A stretch of DNA of 64,000 nt from Qipengyuania aestuarii (GCF_019711535.1 NZ_JAIGNP010000002.1:558001-622000), one strand, 5' to 3'. Counted from the stretch's first letter, positions 1-8,650 are shown. Notes: generated by a model not told the origin, from the sequence alone. A program made the numbers and translations.

Positions 1-2365
1 GCAAACCTGGGGTTGTTGCCACTTCGCCGTAAAGGTTGCCGGTAACTGGATTACGCCGAATAGCAGTACAGTCCGGATTGTCCGGCGAAGGATTGTTTGC
101 GAAACAGGCTGCGAAGACATCGCCGATAGTAGGCGTGGTAATCGCGTCGTTCACTTCAATATTATAATAATCGATTGTCATCGTGAAATTTGGAACGAAA
201 ATCGGTTGGATCACGAAGCCCGCAGTCCAGGTGTTGGCCGTTTCAGCATCCAGATTCGGGTTGCCGCCAGTGGTAACGTTTACCTGGCCGGCAGGATCGA
301 CTTGGATACTGCCGATCGACGTCGCCGGCGCGCCTTGCGCCAGGCAGATTGCGCGGAGATTTGCATCGTTCACCGGTGCTGAACCAGCGCAGGGATCGCT
401 GCCAAAATTATCGAGGCCGGTTGTCGGAACATCGAAGAGTTCTGCGATGTTCGGGGCTCGCGTGACTACCTGATATCCGCCACGGATCTGGAAACCGGGT
501 AGAGGAGTGAAGCTACCGCCTGCTTTCCACGTGTATTCGGTTCCAGTCGACGAATAATCCGAAACACGACCAGCGAGCTCAAGGGTCAACTCATCGGCCC
601 AAACCGCGTTGCTCACGACAGGAATGATAAGTTCGCCGAAAATTTCCTTCACGTCGTATGAGCCGTCAGTATCGGGCGCAGCGGCGCCATTGCCCAACAC
701 TTCACTAGGCGTCTGAGAAAGCAGGTCAGAACGGCTAAACGCATAATAATCGCGGTATTCCGCTCCGATTGCGATACCGATCGGTTCAGCCCCGATGCCG
801 AAGCCAAGATCACCGCTGATTGCGCCCTGAACCTGTGAAAGTTCCGAGCCTACGGTGGAGCTGTTACCGACATCGAGGAACTGTTGGACGCCGGAAGTTA
901 GGCTTCCAAGCGGACCGAACAGGTTGATCGGCACACACCCATTGCTCGTGTCGAGGCACTCTTCCGTGCTGGTCGCCAGGACTGCCTGCTGGAGGCGTGA
1001 ACGCGTACCATTGCCTGACTGACGCTGGACATTTTCACTTTCACCATAGGCTCCGAAAACTTCCCAATCGAGGTTGGTCGTAAGGCCACCACGTGCGCCT
1101 GCCTTTACTTGGAAAAGGCGAGTGCGATATTCGCTCAGGCGAGGACCGAACTCTACGAAACGACGCCCGTAACTGAGGCCGACAGTACGGTAATCGTCCG
1201 ATTCAGGATCGGTAGCCAGTGCTGCCGCATCACATTCGGCTTGGCTGAAGAGGCGTTGCACGCCCGCGGTATCAGCATCAGTATCAAAGCCGCAAATCTG
1301 GTTGCGAATACCGTCGGTCAGATAAGGGTTTGAGAGCGGCGTATCTAATGTTGCGCCAAAACTACCGGAGGGTGCGATGATGGTGGATGTCGTACTCTGC
1401 ACGAATAAACCATCTGCGAAGACTTCTAGGGCCTCAGAAACTTCGAAATTGGCTGCACCATAGAGGCGATACTGTTTCAGCGGTGTTTGGTAGATGTTGT
1501 AAGGGTTGAAGTTGAACGCCTGATAGAAGGGGACGAGCGAGTCTCCGTCGATCTGCAAGGTGCCGGAGGTGGTTCCCGCTACCGCGATGGTTGACGGAAC
1601 GGTCGTCCCTGAACCACCTGGATTACCGCTATAGGAACTGATGTTGTCGACACCGTAATCGCGGTCACCTTGATATACCGCGTCGCGATCGGTGTAACCG
1701 ACTGCAAATACCGCGTTTCCGCGGTTGTCGGCAAAGTTGCCGCCGACGACGAGGTCGGCCCGCAGCGCGTAGCCATCGCCTTCTTCGGTTATCTGGTTGG
1801 TTGCCGAAAGATCTACGCCTTCGAAATCTTTCTTCGTAACGAAGTTGACGACCCCGGAGATGGCATCGGCACCATAAACTGCGCCTGCGCCGCCCGTCAG
1901 AACGTCCATCCGCTCGAGCAGTGCAACGGGGATGACGTCGATGTTCGTCAGGCCGTTTAGGCCCTGAGGAACGACGCGCGTACCGTTGAGGAGAACAAGG
2001 TTTCGCTGTTCGCCGAGGCCGCGAAGGTTGATGTAGGTGGCGCCGCCGTTGCCGTTATTTACGTTCGAGCCTATGCTTGGCACCACACCGGGAATCTGAC
2101 GCAGGGATTCTTCAGGAGTAATAACTTGCTGAAGTTGCAATTCTTCCTCGTTCACCACCGAAACCGGGCTGGCATTGTCCAGGTTCGGATTCTGGATGCG
2201 GGAGCCGGTAACGACGATTGCTTCGGCGGGAGCGGTGCGCTGGGCAGCGCCCGGTTCGATTCCGGCATCTTCGGTGGCGTCCTGCGCGAAGGCTGGCGTG
2301 CCGATCAGGGCTAGACCGAGTACGGCTGGAGCCGTGCTGGCTTTGAAATAGGTGTGAAGCTTCAA
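1..2365 (-). CDS. TonB-dependent receptor, 3' end outside window
   Basis: Outer-membrane active transporter driven by TonB; the substrate cannot be read from sequence. I translated 788 codons on the minus strand without a stop; the C-terminus lies beyond base 1. The protein starts with a signal peptide (MKLHTYFKAS, then a hydrophobic stretch ending APAFAQ-like TPAFAQ), followed by a TonB-box-like VVTGSRI segment, a plug domain (ESLRQIPGV, INLRGLG, LLNGTRVV, GAGAVYGADAISGVVNFVTK) and barrel strands. The start is TTG at 2363-2365: no ATG or GTG lies in frame nearby, and GAGGGG sits about 10 bases upstream. Large receptors of this type are abundant in sphingomonads. It is transcribed divergently from the thiolase. 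Confidence 0.93.
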   Translation of the reverse strand, partial: MKLHTYFKASTAPAVLGLALIGTPAFAQDATEDAGIEPGAAQRTAPAEAIVVTGSRIQNPNLDNASPVSVVNEEELQLQQVITPEESLRQIPGVVPSIGSNVNNGNGGATYINLRGLGEQRNLVLLNGTRVVPQGLNGLTNIDVIPVALLERMDVLTGGAGAVYGADAISGVVNFVTKKDFEGVDLSATNQITEEGDGYALRADLVVGGNFADNRGNAVFAVGYTDRDAVYQGDRDYGVDNISSYSGNPGGSGTTVPSTIAVAGTTSGTLQIDGDSLVPFYQAFNFNPYNIYQTPLKQYRLYGAANFEVSEALEVFADGLFVQSTTSTIIAPSGSFGATLDTPLSNPYLTDGIRNQICGFDTDADTAGVQRLFSQAECDAAALATDPESDDYRTVGLSYGRRFVEFGPRLSEYRTRLFQVKAGARGGLTTNLDWEVFGAYGESENVQRQSGNGTRSRLQQAVLATSTEECLDTSNGCVPINLFGPLGSLTSGVQQFLDVGNSSTVGSELSQVQGAISGDLGFGIGAEPIGIAIGAEYRDYYAFSRSDLLSQTPSEVLGNGAAAPDTDGSYDVKEIFGELIIPVVSNAVWADELTLELAGRVSDYSSTGTEYTWKAGGSFTPLPGFQIRGGYQVVTRAPNIAELFDVPTTGLDNFGSDPCAGSAPVNDANLRAICLAQGAPATSIGSIQVDPAGQVNVTTGGNPNLDAETANTWTAGFVIQPIFVPNFTMTIDYYNIEVNDAITTPTIGDVFAACFANNPSPDNPDCTAIRRNPVTGNLYGEVATTPGL

Positions 2366-2392
2366 GATGAATGACCCCTCATTTAGGTTGAT

Positions 2393-2408
2393 CGGATCGT
2401 AGGATCCG
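2393..2408. promoter_or_regulatory. Palindrome in receptor leader
   Basis: CGGATC-GTAG-GATCCG forms a 6-bp inverted repeat 28-43 bases upstream of the receptor's TTG start. It could be an operator or an mRNA hairpin of the leader. There is only one copy and no known motif match that I can name, so the role is a guess. Confidence 0.25.
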
Positions 2409-2598
2409 GATCGTCAACGATTGCCTGCAAGCAAATCACGGAACGGACTTCCTGAGGATTCCGAAAGCATGAACCACTCGTCAGAAGTAATCGGATGTCA
2501 GAATAGTCACATGAGATGCAAAACTTTTGTGCTGTTGGAGGCGTTTTGAGTAATTATGTGTTGCTTGGAGAACACATTTCAGTTTCTCATATGCTCAA

Positions 2599-2627
2599 TT
2601 GTGAAGCATTTTTTACCTTATTAGATT
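2599..2627 (+). promoter_or_regulatory. Candidate sigma-70 promoter for thiolase
   Basis: TTGTGA and TAGATT are separated by exactly 17 bases and lie in the AT-rich spacer about 125 bases before the thiolase ATG. Each hexamer matches consensus at four of six positions, so this is only a candidate. Confidence 0.3.
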
Positions 2628-2752
2628 AAACTTATAAGAATACTTTACTAAATTAGATGTGGTGCATGAATAGTGGGTTTCCGAGGTTCTTGACGCCTGA
2701 TCCCCAAGGCCATAACCAAGTCTCAAATAGAAACGTATCTTGGGAGAGACCG

Positions 2753-3925
2753 ATGCCTGAAGCCTATATCGTCGAAGCAGTGCGGACCGCTGGCGGGCGC
2801 CGGGGCGGGCGGCTTGCCGGGGTGCATCCGGTCGATCTCGCGGCAAAGTCGCTCGATGCGGTGATGCTGCGCTCGGGGCTGGAGGCGCGTGCGGTCGATG
2901 ATGTCATCATGGGCTGCGTCAGCCAGGGCGGCGAACAGGCGATGCAGGTGGGGCGCAATGCCGTTCTCGCGGCGAAGCATCTGGGCGAGGGCGTGCCCGC
3001 CGTCACGATCGACCGGCAGTGCGGTTCGTCCCAGCAGGCCATCCAGTTCGCCGCGCAGGCGGTGATGAGCGGTACACAGGATGTGGTTATCGCCAGCGGC
3101 GTGGAAAGCATGAGCCGCGTGCCCATGGGATCGACCGCCATGCTCCACATGAAAGAGGGGCTGGGGCACTACAAATCGCCCGGCCTGGAAGAGAAATATC
3201 CCGGTATCCAGTGGTCCCAGTTCACGGGCGCGGAAATGATCGTGAAGAAGCACGGCTTCACCAAGGATGACCTCGATCGCTTCGCCCTGGAAAGTCATCG
3301 CAAGGCTGCCGAGGCGACCAAGTCCGGTGCGTTCGAGGAAGAAATCGTGCCGGTCGAAATCGAGACCCCCGAAGGCAGCGAGATGCATACGGTCGATGAA
3401 GGCATCCGGTTCGATGCCACGCTGGACAGCATCGCCGGTGTGAAGCTTCTGAGCCCCGAAGGCACCATCACCGCCGCATCGAGCAGCCAGATCTGCGACG
3501 GGTCCAGCGCCGTGCTGGTAGTGAGCGAGAAAGCGCTTAAGGAATACGGCCTCACTCCCATCGCGCGTATCCATAATCTGACGGTGACGGCAGGCGATCC
3601 GGTGATCATGCTGGAAGAACCGCTGTTCGCGACCGACCGCGCGCTGGAGCGGGCGGGCATGAAAATTTCGGACATCGACCTGTACGAAGTGAACGAAGCC
3701 TTCGCGCCCGTTCCCTTGGCATGGATCAAGCATACGGGCGCGGATCCGGACAAGCTCAATGTCAACGGCGGAGCGATCGCGCTGGGTCATCCGCTCGGCG
3801 CATCGGGCACCAAGCTGATGGCAACGCTTGTCCATTCGCTGAAGGCACGCAGCAAGAAATACGGATTGCAGACGATGTGCGAAGGCGGCGGCGTCGCCAA
3901 TGTCACTATCGTCGAGGCGCTGTAG
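2753..3925 (+). CDS. Acetyl-CoA C-acyltransferase (thiolase)
   Basis: Thiolase-family enzyme of 390 residues that cleaves 3-ketoacyl-CoA with CoA or condenses two acyl-CoAs. The nucleophilic cysteine lies in DRQCGSS (Cys90), the second active-site elements are GGAIALGHPLGASG (His346) and CEGGG (Cys376), and NEAF is also present. The start ATG at 2753 has GGGAGAG nine or so bases upstream and gives the usual family length; the frame stays open upstream to 2657 but that extension has no family-like sequence. The next gene encodes a 3-hydroxyacyl-CoA dehydrogenase-like SDR, which fits a beta-oxidation role. It could also act in acetoacetyl-CoA synthesis. Confidence 0.93.
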   Translation: MPEAYIVEAVRTAGGRRGGRLAGVHPVDLAAKSLDAVMLRSGLEARAVDDVIMGCVSQGGEQAMQVGRNAVLAAKHLGEGVPAVTIDRQCGSSQQAIQFAAQAVMSGTQDVVIASGVESMSRVPMGSTAMLHMKEGLGHYKSPGLEEKYPGIQWSQFTGAEMIVKKHGFTKDDLDRFALESHRKAAEATKSGAFEEEIVPVEIETPEGSEMHTVDEGIRFDATLDSIAGVKLLSPEGTITAASSSQICDGSSAVLVVSEKALKEYGLTPIARIHNLTVTAGDPVIMLEEPLFATDRALERAGMKISDIDLYEVNEAFAPVPLAWIKHTGADPDKLNVNGGAIALGHPLGASGTKLMATLVHSLKARSKKYGLQTMCEGGGVANVTIVEAL

Positions 3926-4081
3926 CGGCAGGAGATTGGTAGGCGCCTGTCCCTGCAAGGCGGGCCAGGGGCCAATTTTGTCTGGCGCGCAGTTTCAAAA
4001 GAAGTACGGCTTCTGGCCTATCGGTCCGCCAGCGCGACCGGCAACCACGGGCCGAGCGATTTTCAGATTGAGGAGAGAGCA

Positions 4082-4867
4082 ATGGAAGTAAGCAGCAACA
4101 CCCCCGCCATCGTCACCGGCGGCGCATCGGGGCTGGGCGCAGCCACCGCGCGCGCCATCGCAGCCAAGGGCGCCAAGGTCGCCATCTTCGACATGAACGA
4201 AGAGAAGGGCAACGCCATGGCCGAAGAACTGGGCGGGGTCTTCTGCAAGGTCAATGTTACCAGCGAGGAAGAAGTGGATGCCGGTTTCGCCAAGGCACGC
4301 GAAGCGCACGGACAGGAACGCATCCTGGTCAATTGCGCCGGTATCGGTAATGCCATCAAGACCGCGAGCCGAGACAAGCAGACGGGTGACATCAAACACT
4401 TCCCGATCAGCGCCTTCGAATTCGTGGTCCAGGTCAACCTCATCGGCACGTTCCGCTGCATCGCCAAATCCGCCGCCGGCATGATGAGCCTCGATCCGAT
4501 CACCGAGGACGGCAATCGCGGTGCAATCGTCAACACGGCCTCGGTCGCAGCCGAAGACGGCCAGATCGGTCAGGCGGCCTATTCGGCATCCAAGGGCGGG
4601 GTAGTCGGCATGACTCTGCCGATCGCGCGCGATCTCATGAACGAAGGCATCCGCGTCAACACGATCCTGCCCGGAATCTTCCAGACCCCGCTTCTGATGG
4701 GCCTGCCAGAAAAGGCGATCGAAGCACTGAATGCCAGCGTGCCGTTCCCCAAGCGTCTCGGCAATCCGGAAGAATATGCCAAGCTTGCCATGACCATGAT
4801 CGAATGCGGCTATTTCAACGGTGAAGACGTCCGTCTCGACGGTGCCATCCGTATGGCGCCGCGCTAA
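4082..4867 (+). CDS. SDR dehydrogenase, HSD10-like 3-hydroxyacyl-CoA dehydrogenase
   Basis: Classical short-chain dehydrogenase of 261 residues. The cofactor motif TGGASGLG is near residue 12, NCAG near residue 87, and the catalytic Tyr-Lys is in YSASKGG. The overall sequence (ASVAAEDGQIGQAAYSASK, then PGIFQTPLL) resembles the type II 3-hydroxyacyl-CoA dehydrogenase (HSD17B10) group, which oxidises short branched or straight 3-hydroxyacyl-CoA with NAD. GAGAGAGC precedes the ATG. It follows the thiolase by 156 bases and ends in a strong terminator, so the two genes probably form one unit supplying consecutive beta-oxidation steps. Substrate assignment is inferred from the family. Confidence 0.88.
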   Translation: MEVSSNTPAIVTGGASGLGAATARAIAAKGAKVAIFDMNEEKGNAMAEELGGVFCKVNVTSEEEVDAGFAKAREAHGQERILVNCAGIGNAIKTASRDKQTGDIKHFPISAFEFVVQVNLIGTFRCIAKSAAGMMSLDPITEDGNRGAIVNTASVAAEDGQIGQAAYSASKGGVVGMTLPIARDLMNEGIRVNTILPGIFQTPLLMGLPEKAIEALNASVPFPKRLGNPEEYAKLAMTMIECGYFNGEDVRLDGAIRMAPR

Positions 4868-4885
4868 GCCACCCCGACCGAATGA

Positions 4886-4925
4886 AAAAGCGCCGCCCGT
4901 TCAATTACGAACGGGCGGCGCTTTT
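4886..4925. terminator. Bidirectional intrinsic terminator
   Basis: A 17-bp perfect stem (4886-4902 with 4909-4925) encloses the loop AATTAC. The stem has a GC-rich core with A-tract on one side and T-tract on the other, so it can stop transcripts from the SDR gene and from the convergent reductase gene. Confidence 0.8.
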
Positions 4926-4943
4926 GGTTTTGAGCGTGCTTGC

Positions 4944-5543
4944 TCAGTAATTGGTTTCCATGAGCTTGATTGCTCCGGTCCATTCGTCCTGCTCTGCCGC
5001 ATCTGCCAGGAGAACGGCGACATCGCCCCGGGCAGCCTTGCCCTTCGGATCGACATCGTCGCCGAGCCGAACCGACCCGGTCGGGCCATCGTCCGTGAGT
5101 GAGACCGGCCGCAAGATGGCATATTCAAGGCTGCTCTTTTTCAGATGCTCGTCTGCAGCGTGCTTGGCTTCGAGATAATGCGCCAGCTCGCTATCCGGAT
5201 CGGGATCATCGGCACCCACAGAGCTCAGCATCACGAAGCGGCGGACATCGCTTTTCTCCGCAATGTCGATCAATTTGATCGCGCCGTCACGATCGACCTT
5301 GTCGGTCATCTCGGCGCTGGTGTCGCCGCCCGACCCGGCGGCAAAGATCACGACTTCGCATCCATCGGTTACGTCGTCCTGCAGGTCGGTCAGATCGCCC
5401 TGGCGCTGTTTGGCCTTGCCGGGCAGCTTGCTGGTATCGGATGACTGGCGAACCAGCGCAACCGGTTCATGGCCGCGATCTGCGAGTTCGTTGACCAGGC
5501 GGGCGCCTGTGTTGCCGGTTGCTCCGGCTACGAGGATTTTCAT
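4944..5543 (-). CDS. NAD(P)-binding atypical SDR (NmrA/SDR_a5-like)
   Basis: A 199-residue Rossmann-fold protein of the atypical SDR type. The N-terminus carries GATGNTG, the usual dinucleotide motif, followed by a conserved FVMLSSVGA strand and YLEAKHAADEHL, which corresponds to the Tyr-x3-Lys position with a shifted pattern. ILRPVSLTDD is typical of the NmrA/YwnB/SDR_a5 group, whose members are reductases or redox sensors without a single known substrate. The ATG is preceded by GGAG at 8 bases. It lies 28 bases downstream of the aldehyde dehydrogenase gene on the same strand, so co-transcription is likely. Confidence 0.82.
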   Translation of the reverse strand: MKILVAGATGNTGARLVNELADRGHEPVALVRQSSDTSKLPGKAKQRQGDLTDLQDDVTDGCEVVIFAAGSGGDTSAEMTDKVDRDGAIKLIDIAEKSDVRRFVMLSSVGADDPDPDSELAHYLEAKHAADEHLKKSSLEYAILRPVSLTDDGPTGSVRLGDDVDPKGKAARGDVAVLLADAAEQDEWTGAIKLMETNY

Positions 5544-5571
5544 AGGTTTTCTCCAGCGAGATTAATTGGGA

Positions 5572-6951
5572 TCAGGGAAGGAAGATGGCCTTGGTGTTGA
5601 CGAATTCCTTCATGCCGAACCCGCCATGTTCGCGGCCATATCCGCTGTCCTTGACGCCTCCGAATGGCATGTTCGGATCGGCAGCGCCGAAGGAATTGAC
5701 GCGGATCATACCGGTGTCGAAGTGGTCGCGGGCAAGCCGGATCGCTTTGTCCTGATCCTTGGTGAAGATGCCGCCGCCAAGGCCATAACGGCTGTCGTTG
5801 GCGATGCGCATCGCGTCTTCATCATCCTTGGCGCGAATGATCGATGCCACCGGTCCGAACAATTCATCATCATAGGCCGGGGTGCCCTTCTTGCAGTCGG
5901 CCAGCACCGTGGCGGGGTAATACCAGCCCTTCGGATCCTCTTCCGGATCGCCGCCGCAAAGCAGTGTGCAGCCGCCGTCGAGGCTCTTCTGCACCTGCTC
6001 GACCAGGGTATCGAACTGCTCCTTGCTCGAAACCGGGCCAAGCTGCGTATCCTCGTCGGTTGGCGCGCCGAGCTTGGTGCTCTTCATCCGCTCGACGAAG
6101 GCTTCGACGAATTCGTCATAGACGGCGTCCGTCACCACGAAGCGCTTCGCCGATACGCAAGTTTCGCCGTTGTTATAGAGGCGTCCAGTGACGCAGGTCT
6201 TCACCGCCAGATCGATATCGGCATCTTCCAGCACAAGGTAGGCGTCATTGGACCCGAGCTCCAGCACCGTCTTTTTAAGCGCTTCGGCTGCCTTGCTGCC
6301 AATGTGGCGGCCGGCACCGTCGCTGCCGGTCATGGTGACGGCGCGGATCTTGTCATGTTCGATAATCTCGTCGGAAGTGTCGTGATCGACCAGAACAACG
6401 TCGAACAGGCCCTTCGGCAGGCCTGCTTCCAGACAGAGATCGCGCAGCAGAAGACCGCTTCCGGTGCAGATGCTGGCGTGTTTGAGAATGCACGCATTCC
6501 CGGCCATCGCATTGGCAGCCAGCACGCGCACTGGCTGATACAGGGGGAAATTCCACGGCTGGATCGAATAGATCACTCCGATGGGAGAATAGGTCACAAT
6601 TCCGCGCTTCTTGCCGCCTGAATGTTCACGCTCTTCATCGGCCAGTTCCTCGGGCCCGCGATCAGCGGAATATTCGAAGATCCGCGCGCAGATTTCGACT
6701 TCGGTCTTGCCGTCCTTCAGCAGTTTGCCGGTTTCCTTGGTCATCAGCTCGCTGATACGGTCGCTGTTGTCGCGTAATGTCTTGGCGATCTTGCTCAGGA
6801 TCTCACCGCGCTCTTCATGGCTGCGGGTGCGCCATTCGAGGAAGGCTTCGTGCGCAGCCTCGATCTTGGCGAAGGCTTCATCCTTCGACATGAGGTCGTA
6901 GGTTTCGATGTCTTCGCGCGTCGCGGGATTGTTGGTCGTAATCTGTGCCAT
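5572..6951 (-). CDS. NAD(P)-dependent aldehyde dehydrogenase, succinate-semialdehyde type
   Basis: Aldehyde dehydrogenase superfamily, 459 residues. Catalytic Cys265 lies in NNGETCVSAKRF, general base Glu231 in LELGSND, and oxyanion Asn134 in QPWNFP. The sequence most resembles the short NAD-dependent succinate-semialdehyde dehydrogenase group (gabD/sad-like), which oxidises semialdehydes to acids. It is the first gene of a two-gene minus-strand unit with the NmrA-like reductase. Substrate is not decided by the sequence; neighbouring acyl-CoA genes make a role in degrading aldehyde products plausible. Confidence 0.88.
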   Translation of the reverse strand: MAQITTNNPATREDIETYDLMSKDEAFAKIEAAHEAFLEWRTRSHEERGEILSKIAKTLRDNSDRISELMTKETGKLLKDGKTEVEICARIFEYSADRGPEELADEEREHSGGKKRGIVTYSPIGVIYSIQPWNFPLYQPVRVLAANAMAGNACILKHASICTGSGLLLRDLCLEAGLPKGLFDVVLVDHDTSDEIIEHDKIRAVTMTGSDGAGRHIGSKAAEALKKTVLELGSNDAYLVLEDADIDLAVKTCVTGRLYNNGETCVSAKRFVVTDAVYDEFVEAFVERMKSTKLGAPTDEDTQLGPVSSKEQFDTLVEQVQKSLDGGCTLLCGGDPEEDPKGWYYPATVLADCKKGTPAYDDELFGPVASIIRAKDDEDAMRIANDSRYGLGGGIFTKDQDKAIRLARDHFDTGMIRVNSFGAADPNMPFGGVKDSGYGREHGGFGMKEFVNTKAIFLP

Positions 6952-7129
6952 TGGCCACCTTGCTTGAATTGAGAAACAGTTCGTCTTTGCAACGGGTGTG
7001 GGGGCGAAGGCGTTCCACCAGCGCGCACGCGTGGTGGCAGCGGGCGCTCGGACTGCCGTGTTTCCTACTTGGCTATGGCGCGCTATGCGGCCCTTATGGG
7101 ATCGCGCCGTATCTTTAGGTATTTTTTGT

Positions 7130-7204
7130 CAGGATGGAGCCTCCGAGCACCGGACTTTGCATTTGCTCCTGGACCGTGCTCCATGTGCTCCATCCTGTAG
7201 GATT
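7130..7204. repeat. Dispersed repeat copy with terminal inverted repeats
   Basis: The 5' leader of the enoyl-CoA hydratase gene holds a small structured element. CAGGATGGAGC (7130-7140) is inversely repeated as GCTCCATCCTG (7187-7197), with a second inner pair GAGCAC...GTGCTC. Bases 7171-7204 recur, with one mismatch and in inverted orientation, at 40543-40576. The element ends a few bases before the ribosome-binding site of the hydratase gene, so it lies in the transcribed leader if the promoter is upstream. Confidence 0.6.
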
Positions 7205-7222
7205 GCCGGAGGGGAAATCCAA

Positions 7223-8098
7223 ATGAACGACCTGACTCAGATCAAGCTCGAGATCGCCGATGGAATCGCCATCGTGACGCTCGACCGGCCCGAAAAGATG
7301 AACGCCTTCACCAGCGTGATGAAGCAGGAATTCATCGATGTGCTGGATATCACCGATGCCGATGACAGCGTGCGCGCGGTGGTCGTGACCGGTTCTGGCG
7401 AGCGGGCGTTCTGCGCTGGCGCAGATCTCACCCCGAACGGGGAAAAGGGCAATGTCTTCGCGCGTCACGCCCCGGTGGAGGATCTTTCGGACGAACGCGT
7501 GCGGGATGGGGGCGGTCAGCTCGTGCTGCGGCTGTTCAACTCCAAGAAGCCGGTCATCGGCGCCTGCAATGGTGTCGCGGTCGGGGTAGGGGCGACCATG
7601 CAGCTGCCTTTCGACATGCGGCTCTGCAGCGATAATGCACGGTTCGGTTTCGTGTTCGCACGGCGCGGGATTACGCCCGAAGCCTGCTCCAGCTGGTTCC
7701 TGCCGCGGCTGGTCGGCATGCAGACTTCACTGGAGTGGTGCATGACCGGGCGCATCTTCGGGGCTGAGGAGGCTTTCGAGAAAGGCCTGGTGCGCTCGGT
7801 GCATCCGCCGCACGAGCTGATGGATGCTGCCATGTCGCTGGCGCGCGAGATCGCCGACAATACCTCCGCCGTCTCCGTCGCCATGACCCGCGCAATGCTC
7901 TGGCGGCTTTCGGCGCTCGAGCATCCGATGCTAGCACACCGGATCGACAGCCGCTCGATCTACCGGCTGGGCAAGAGCGAGGACAGCAAGGAAGGAGTCC
8001 GCAGTTTCCTCGAGAAGCGACCGCCGGTCTACCCCGACACGGTCAGCGCAGACATGCCCGACTTCTATCCGTGGTGGGATGAACCGGGCTATGAATAG
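7223..8098 (+). CDS. Enoyl-CoA hydratase/isomerase family protein
   Basis: Crotonase-fold enzyme, 291 residues, hydrating trans-2-enoyl-CoA in beta-oxidation. DRPEKMNAF opens the CoA-binding region, FCAGADL and GVAVGVGATM form the oxyanion hole, and RRGITPEACSSW carries a glutamate at the catalytic position. The ATG at 7223 follows GGAGGGG at 9 bases; the frame is open upstream to 6998 but that part is the dispersed repeat and leader. The C-terminal extension ending in FYPWWDEPGYE is common in sphingomonad members. The following gene is a MarR regulator. Confidence 0.9.
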   Translation: MNDLTQIKLEIADGIAIVTLDRPEKMNAFTSVMKQEFIDVLDITDADDSVRAVVVTGSGERAFCAGADLTPNGEKGNVFARHAPVEDLSDERVRDGGGQLVLRLFNSKKPVIGACNGVAVGVGATMQLPFDMRLCSDNARFGFVFARRGITPEACSSWFLPRLVGMQTSLEWCMTGRIFGAEEAFEKGLVRSVHPPHELMDAAMSLAREIADNTSAVSVAMTRAMLWRLSALEHPMLAHRIDSRSIYRLGKSEDSKEGVRSFLEKRPPVYPDTVSADMPDFYPWWDEPGYE

Positions 8099-8159
8099 GG
8101 GGCAGGTGGTTACGGCTGCAACCTTGTAAAAGCGGGGGGCTTCATTAGATCTTGGCGGG

Positions 8160-8630
8160 ATGAGTACTCGAAAACCCGCCCAGCGCCTCGCCGATTTCCT
8201 GCCGTATCAACTGTCGGTCGCGTCGAATGCCGTCTCGACCAGGATCGCGGAGCAGTACCGCAAACGCTTTGCGCTGAAGACCACCGAGTGGCGGATCATG
8301 GCAGTCCTAGGCGATAGCGGTCCCACGACCCAGCGCGAATTGTCTCAGGCGACCCTGATGGACAAGGTGCCAGTCAACCGCGCCTGCAAGTCGCTGGAGA
8401 GCCGCGGGCTGGCTCAGCGCACTCCAAACGAGAGCGATGGCCGCTCGCACCTGCTAGACCTCACTGCGGAGGGACGGGCAGTCCACGCCGGGATCATGCC
8501 GCTTGCGCTCAAGATAGAGGAAGAGCTCTTCTCGGTGCTGAGCGAAGAGGAGCGGACGCAAATGCGCGACATGCTCGCCCGGTTGCGCCAAAATGCGGGG
8601 GAGTTTGATGCAGAAAGCCTCGCCGACTAG
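8160..8630 (+). CDS. MarR family transcriptional regulator
   Basis: Winged-helix MarR protein, 156 residues. The recognition region (TTQRELSQATLMDKVPVNRACKSL) and the wing (NESDGRSHLLDLTAEGRAV, with the conserved D-x-R) are clear. MarR proteins are dimeric repressors released by small aromatic or acyl-CoA ligands. It lies 61 bases after the enoyl-CoA hydratase on the same strand, so the natural hypothesis is control of this acyl-CoA block by an acyl-CoA ligand; no operator was identified. The stop codon falls in the loop of the terminator. Confidence 0.9.
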   Translation: MSTRKPAQRLADFLPYQLSVASNAVSTRIAEQYRKRFALKTTEWRIMAVLGDSGPTTQRELSQATLMDKVPVNRACKSLESRGLAQRTPNESDGRSHLLDLTAEGRAVHAGIMPLALKIEEELFSVLSEEERTQMRDMLARLRQNAGEFDAESLAD

Positions 8631-8650
8631 ATAATCGGCGAGGCTTTGTT
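8614..8650 (+). terminator. Intrinsic terminator overlapping the marR stop codon
   Basis: A 13-bp perfect stem, 8614-8626 with 8635-8647, closes a short loop holding the gene's TAG stop codon, followed by TTTGTT. The hairpin therefore overlaps the last codons of the MarR gene, and may also serve the convergent tad operon. Confidence 0.7.

Larger units (their letters stand above)
2366..2752. other. AT-rich divergent intergenic region
   Basis: This 387-base spacer separates the divergent TonB receptor and thiolase genes. It is visibly richer in A and T than the surrounding high-GC coding DNA, especially from about 2500 to 2660. No convincing gene is present. It should hold both promoters; a candidate for the thiolase and a small palindrome near the receptor start are listed separately. 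Confidence 0.7.

Noticed and set aside
2723..3958. Long open frame on the minus strand opposite the thiolase
   Set aside because: It is an antisense shadow of a clear thiolase gene, has no family-like sequence and is rich in His/Arg/Gln as expected from reversed high-GC codons.
5566..6621. 351-codon open frame on the plus strand opposite the aldehyde dehydrogenase
   Set aside because: The minus strand encodes all dehydrogenase motifs; this is the complementary frame.
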